DNA from: Miscanthus floridulus | Taxonomy: Eukaryota > Streptophyta > Magnoliopsida > Poales > Poaceae | Assembly (NCBI RefSeq): GCF_019320115.1 | Contig: NC_089584.1 | Location: 102,906,320-102,970,319, forward strand | Length of the DNA stretch: 64,000 bases | Reading direction: 5' to 3' | In this document: piece by piece, positions 60,401 to 64,000 of the stretch | Numbering within the stretch: position 1 is the first letter of the stretch | How the letters are laid out: each line of letters starts with the position of its first letter | Made by a program: the position numbers and the translations under genes | Notes under the pieces: model-generated | Databases searched by the model: none | What the model was told of the DNA's origin: nothing | The model's input: only the letters and a program-made list of their open reading frames with translations

Positions 60401-62542
60401 TCTGTATTAACAGCATACTAATTTTCAGACACAAAAACAATACATTTCTCCATCTTAAGAGAGAGATGAAGTTTTAGATAAATTCTAGTTGCAAAAATTG
60501 ATGATGTTTCAGGCATCCAGGTGAAACTTCATGTAGAAGGCTAACAGGAAGGCTATTGTTACTAGATTTCTTCTTGGGAAGACGACGCAATGGGAGCAAG
60601 AGCCAAGAGATGTGAATTCTATACTGAAGAAATCAAGAGAAGGATACCATTCATACGTTTTGCAGCTGCACAGTCACTAAACACGTGTGGAGTGCACTGA
60701 TTCTGTTCCTCAAACATGTGTACACCTAAGGAACATGGGGCAGGTAGCTCTTCCATTTATTCCAGGAGACAAATAAATTCATATAGGTTGTCTCACAACA
60801 GTTTCATGGTCTATATGAACACATGTAATAAACTAACAATTCACATCTTGAAGGCAAGGTGTTGCAACACTTATTTGATGTTTTTGCTAAAATGGATGTA
60901 CTCTTGCACTACTCGGCAATACCGCACGAGGACAGGAGGGTCAAGGTGAAGAGATGTGTGATAGTAATTGGCCAATTGCCAATACCTATACAAGCAGGGG
61001 ACACACAAGCAATTGGTCAGGATAGATTGATGTGTTTCTTATGTTTCTCAATATATGTTGCAACACCAATAGTTTAATGGAGGTAGAGGATAATGTGAAG
61101 GCCATTCACTCCCTCTGATTCCAAACTTAGATTGTTTAGGATTGCGATACTGTCTCCGATATAACATTTTAACTTGCACTTTTTTTTGTAAAAGTATACT
61201 ACTTTAAAATTTAAATAGAAACGGATAAATATTATCAAAGTACTTTTCCATGTTGAATCTAGTAACATCAACCATGTGTTACGAATCTATGCCAATTTTC
61301 ATATATTGATAGGCCAAGTCAAAGATTTGATCCGCTAGAATCATAAAATGACTTATATTTGGAATCAGAGGGGGTAGTAGAGAAAGAATGTATTTGCAGA
61401 TTTCAATTAAAATATCATGGCCCTTAATTGCTAAGGTTGAAAACTCTAAGCAACTACCTAAGGGCAATATCTTCCCAACCACGAATCCCTGTACAATGTG
61501 GTACCATTACCAGGATATCCATCAAACTTATCACTGAATCCTATCCCAACAGCAATAACTGCTGAGCATGCTGAGTCACTGACTAGAATGCATCTCCGCT
61601 GACATGCCTGCATTTGTCATCAAACAAAAAGAATGTGATCTAAGAAATCACCTACTCATGAATCATCATCACATGATCAGGAACTCAAACCAATCAAAAC
61701 AATGTTAAGAAACAAGAGAATGAATCCCATCCGTTAAAGTAAATTCATAATAAGCAATGGCACGAGGGCAACATCCATGGGCAAGAGGACATCACTAGTA
61801 ATCTGTCTGTGATTTGCTTCTTTCAGAAAATCTGTTTCAACATGTGATCAGCAACATTATTGAATTCAACTATAAGATTATCAATTGTTCACAAGTATGA
61901 AAACAGCTTAAATTTACACCATACAGCCCAGATCATAAAACATTCACACTGCCATATGTGATTCCACACTGCGTGTCCATGACCACCAGAGCATCATTGT
62001 CCTTGAGCAAAATATCACATCACAGCATCCCTCGGCAGCAGAACACGACCATTTCAACCTTCGCCTACATTTATCAGTTCCCCAAAACCCAAAATCTCGC
62101 CTTCGACGCCCCAAATCTACTACGGTACTACCGACGAAACTGCAGCAGGGGGGCCATCAAGCATCCTAAACCCACCACACAGCCAACAGAGAGGCTGAGA
62201 GGGAGAGATGCAGGGGGAAATCACCACACGCTCAGAAGCACACGACGGTACAAAACATCACGAGAAGTGTACGAAACATCACGAGAAGTCGGGACTAATC
62301 GAGGAGCTAAAGGATCCGATAGATAAGATATAGGGACGCGCACGGCTAGCTCCGTCGCAGCCAGGTAGATGGGCAGATGCAGGGGAAGATACCTTGAGGT
62401 CGATGTTGGAGCGGGAGGAGAGGACCGGACTGAACTCGGGGTCCTTCTGGATGGTCCGCCATTTGCCGGCGCCGTGCTTGCGCACGCCGGCGCGGAGCGC
62501 ATCCTCCTCTTCCGACGTCCACTTCTGCTTCGGCGCGCCCAT
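51410..62542 (-). CDS. single-Myb-histone (SMH/TRB) telomere-repeat-binding protein
   Basis: Six exons: 62542-62393, 59008-58812, 55596-55512, 54882-54799, 51850-51553 and 51462-51410, all with GT..AG introns, summing to 867 bp (288 residues) with no stop. Residues 1-60 form a telobox Myb domain ([20 protein letters not shown], then LKDKWRN with exon 1 ending exactly after LK). Residues 117-178 form an H1/H5-type globular domain ([40 protein letters not shown]). Residues 210-275 are an Ala/Glu-rich coiled coil ([20 protein letters not shown]). The family binds TTTAGGG repeats and promoter telobox motifs, and recruits telomerase and Polycomb factors in the nucleus. It is close in size to maize SMH1 (about 300 residues). 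Introns 1, 2 and 4 hold transposon insertions, yet the exons and splice sites are clean. Confidence 0.93.
51935..53793 (-). mobile_element. Ty3/gypsy-type LTR plus leader fragment in SMH intron 4
   Basis: On the - strand an LTR (53793-53336, TGTGGGGGGTACGACC to TCTGTTGACA) with a TATA box (TATATAAGACGGG near 53554-53566) is followed by TTGGCGCGCCAGGTAGGGG, the leader start typical of several large grass gypsy families. About 1.4 kb of leader follows, including an open stretch at 53398-52880 ([20 protein letters not shown] region) of unknown function. No second LTR, gag or pol is found, so the element is deleted or non-autonomous. The left end (about 51935) is approximate. It lies in the same orientation as SMH. 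Confidence 0.75.
53336..53793 (-). repeat. LTR of the intron 4 fragment
   Basis: 458 bp, TG..CA ends, with a TATA box about halfway. Only one copy is present. Confidence 0.75.
53794..54798. other. SMH intron 4, 5' part
   Basis: AT-rich intron DNA. I see no gene or repeat in it. Confidence 0.6.
55637..55650. repeat. left target-site duplication of the RTE LINE
   Basis: TAATGAGGACAATA, identical to 58307-58320. Confidence 0.9.
55651..58306 (-). mobile_element. 5'-truncated RTE-type LINE in SMH intron 2
   Basis: A non-LTR retrotransposon of 2656 bp is bracketed by a 14-bp duplication (TAATGAGGACAATA). On the - strand it ends with the run GTTTGGGACTTAAAGGCTTT followed by (TTG)n(CTG)n instead of poly(A), as in plant RTE-clade LINEs. 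The 5' end starts inside the endonuclease domain, so it is truncated. It lies sense to SMH. Confidence 0.88.
55736..58300 (-). pseudogene. RTE LINE endonuclease/reverse transcriptase, broken
   Basis: From the 5' side: the C-terminal half of an apurinic-type endonuclease ([11 protein letters not shown] at about 58160-58130, then FSSGQHSS followed by a stop), a long linker (57544-57200), and a reverse transcriptase with [10 protein letters not shown] (about 57150), [11 protein letters not shown] (about 56870), [13 protein letters not shown] (about 56770) and the catalytic FADDLVLV (about 56500). The frame continues after a stop at 56453 to 55736 with the RTE-typical [14 protein letters not shown] and [20 protein letters not shown]. 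Several stops in the endonuclease part and the truncated start make it inactive. Confidence 0.88.
58307..58320. repeat. right target-site duplication of the RTE LINE
   Basis: TAATGAGGACAATA, identical to 55637-55650. Confidence 0.9.
59380..60025 (+). mobile_element. L1-type LINE 3' fragment in SMH intron 1
   Basis: The + strand encodes the zinc-binding tail of a plant L1 reverse transcriptase. A CW..C...C...[10 protein letters not shown] motif lies at about 59450-59520, then [20 protein letters not shown] at 59674-59733 in an open stretch (59608-59859). An A-rich end (about 60001-60022) follows. It is antisense to SMH. Only the last 10% of an L1 is present and no target duplication was found. 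Confidence 0.75.
60026..61108. other. SMH intron 1, middle part
   Basis: Unremarkable intron DNA. Short ORFs (60716-60949, 60859-61077) have no recognisable content. Confidence 0.5.
61109..61375. mobile_element. Stowaway-like MITE in SMH intron 1
   Basis: The left end CTCCCTCTGATTCCAAACTTA and the right end TTTGGAATCAGAGGGGGTA form an inverted pair with Stowaway-type termini. The interior is AT-rich. A TA follows the right end but the left flank is CA, so the duplication has decayed. Confidence 0.75.
61376..62392. other. SMH intron 1, 5' part
   Basis: No gene or repeat recognised; the intron donor is at 62391-62392 (GT on the - strand). Confidence 0.5.
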
Positions 62543-62671
62543 AGCTTGTTCTCCTCCTCGCCTCGCCCCTGGTCTCTACTCTCCTGCGTCCAAACTAGCC
62601 GACGCAGAAACCCTAATCCACTTCAACAAATAGTTTTCCTATTTTCCGCCCTTGACCTTTTATTTTATTTA
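62543..62671 (-). promoter_or_regulatory. SMH 5' UTR and proximal promoter
   Basis: A C/T-rich stretch precedes the start codon on the - strand side. AAACCCTAATCC at about 62611-62622 contains a telobox (AAACCCTA), the very motif SMH/TRB proteins bind, which would allow autoregulation. Whether it acts so is inference. Confidence 0.45.
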
Positions 62672-62855
62672 GGGCGTAATTGGGACGGAGTCTACAGACC
62701 GCGCGGTATGGGAAACGCGGCTGTCCCACCGTGGCACGGGAAACGCGGCCGCAGTTCATTTTTGCGGTGCGCTTGCCGGTTGCAGCGAAAACAATTGGCG
62801 CGGTTATGCGCTTGTTTTAGCCGCCACCACAGGAAACGCAGACACAAACACACCC
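62672..62855. mobile_element. Tourist-like MITE upstream of SMH
   Basis: 184 bp flanked by TTA on both sides (62669-62671 and 62856-62858), as for PIF/Harbinger MITEs. The ends GGGCGTAATTGGG and the complement of ACAAACACACCC are imperfect inverted repeats. The interior contains three GGAAACGC words. Confidence 0.55.
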
Positions 62856-63082
62856 TTAATTTAATGTGTATATATTTTTTTGGAGGGCATCTTTTATATT
62901 CAAATGTGTGTCAAGCTTCGGTTCATATTTTTACAAGGATTCTTCTTAAAGCTTACCGTTGTCTTATTGAATTGAACGAAGAAAATAATAATATCTTCTG
63001 CTATCTTATTAATACTTGCAGATATGTCCGTGCATTGAAACCGAACTCGACACAAATTGTTCTACCTTATGCTGCGTGAGTC

Positions 63083-63225
63083 ATGAGTCCGGGTCATATA
63101 CGAGATATAGAGCGCGCGACCCAATACGTATTGGAATTAGACCTTATATTCATCATCTCTAGACACAAGTTGCTTTAACTCGTATGTGTATAGGTGATAA
63201 GTCTAGGTCAAATGAAAAAAAAGGT
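63083..63225. repeat. imperfect inverted copy of the Helitron interior
   Basis: The sequence from ATGAGTCCGGGTCATATA to GATAAGTCTAGGTC matches, in reverse complement and with many changes, about 63506-63632. The two arms are about 280 bp apart. This arm may be part of a second, oppositely oriented element. Confidence 0.6.
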
Positions 63226-63396
63226 ATTCAGTAGATGAAATAAACTCTCCATTGGTAGGGTGGTTAGTGAGAGGTAAATAAAATAAATAAAGTATTCTTT
63301 TGGCTCTTTAGTATTATACGTATAGATTTGGTAACAAAAGAAGTATCTACGTTGATTCTTTAAAGTCTAGAAATTACAATATTAGTCAAAGAAAAA

Positions 63397-63733
63397 TCTA
63401 TACCTATATATAATATTAAAAAGATAAAATTTCTCTCCGCTCGTTTTTGTCTACCTCCTCCTAACTATTTGGATAGTGGAGAGTTTCCTGTCGTATCTCA
63501 GTTTGTGACCCTAGACTCATGACTCGCATTCATACGAGTTAGGACCCGCATCTAGCAATGATGAATATGGAGTCCGATTCTGATATATATTGGGTCACGC
63601 CCTACGTATCTTATATGTGAACCGGACTCATAACCTACGTCTAAACAAGTTAGAACAACTCATATCTAGTGATGATACAAAGTCTTGTTCCTATACTATT
63701 AGTTCCGTTGCAAGGCATGGGTAGGTTTGCTAG
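63397..63733 (+). mobile_element. small non-autonomous Helitron-like element
   Basis: The 5' end TCTATACCTATATATAATAT follows an A, and the 3' end GTAGGTTTGCTAG is followed by a T, fitting Helitron insertion between A and T with TC..CTAG ends. The 3' region CCGTTGCAAGGCATGGG resembles the common grass Helitron terminus. No coding capacity. A clear hairpin near the end was not verified. Confidence 0.55.
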
Positions 63734-64000
63734 TAAATTAAAGTACCATCTACATGCCAATAAATCACTCTGCCATTATCATGAAAATTAACCTAGAAAT
63801 ACCCTTCTATCACTGTGTTAACAATTTCTTTACGTTTCGTCCCGTGATTAAATCTTTTTCTTGGAATAAATGGAGATTAAAGTTAGCAACTGAAATTATA
63901 TTTTGATATCAAATATAACAAAAAAAACTAACACACAGTTCAATATGAGTTTAAAAAATAAACATAGAGAAAGTTTACATGATAAGACCCTACCTAGAGA
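63734..64000. other. right edge, no gene seen
   Basis: AT-rich intergenic DNA. I see nothing recognisable in it. Confidence 0.5.

Overview
The window is nuclear DNA of a grass, most likely a panicoid of the Andropogoneae such as Saccharum, Sorghum, Miscanthus or Zea. I infer this from the retrotransposon families and from two plant genes with plant-type introns and GC-rich 5' ends; no species-specific marker was checked. There are no prokaryotic genes and no CRISPR array.

Bases 1-42029 are a nested stack of LTR retrotransposons. (A) 1-5118 is the 3' end of a Ty3/gypsy chromovirus on the + strand. (B) A Ty1/copia element with SIRE/Maximus-like organisation starts at 5194 and runs to about 35780; it has gag, pol and an envelope-like third ORF. 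(C) A complete 15.4 kb chromovirus on the - strand, 7550-22976, sits in B's gag with a perfect GAAGA target duplication. (D) A gag-only element, 31334-35389, sits in B's envelope-like ORF with a perfect GTAGC duplication. B is cut off near 35780 by a chromovirus LTR fragment (to 36388). That fragment abuts a second gag-only, copia-type element on the - strand (E, 36389-42029).

Bases 42030-64000 are more gene-like. A 103-bp tandem repeat and several MITEs precede an intact N-myristoyltransferase gene (- strand, start at 46244). A complete PIF/Harbinger transposon with two intact-looking genes (46499-50733) lies about 250 bp upstream of that start codon. Next comes a six-exon single-Myb-histone (SMH/TRB) telomere-repeat-binding gene (51410-62542, - strand). 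Its introns hold an LTR/leader fragment, a 5'-truncated RTE-type LINE with a 14-bp target duplication, an L1 3' fragment and a MITE. Its upstream flank carries a Tourist-like MITE and a small Helitron-like element.

The most unusual item is in element C. Between primer binding site and gag is a same-strand frame of 308 codons that starts with a near-exact copy of the histone H3 N-terminal tail (17 of the first 21 tail positions identical, including the K4 and K9 contexts). The same element encodes a chromodomain-type integrase end, the kind of module known to read H3 tail methylation. All five internal stops in this frame are TAG, as expected from CAG decay, so it was probably an intact accessory gene when the element inserted.
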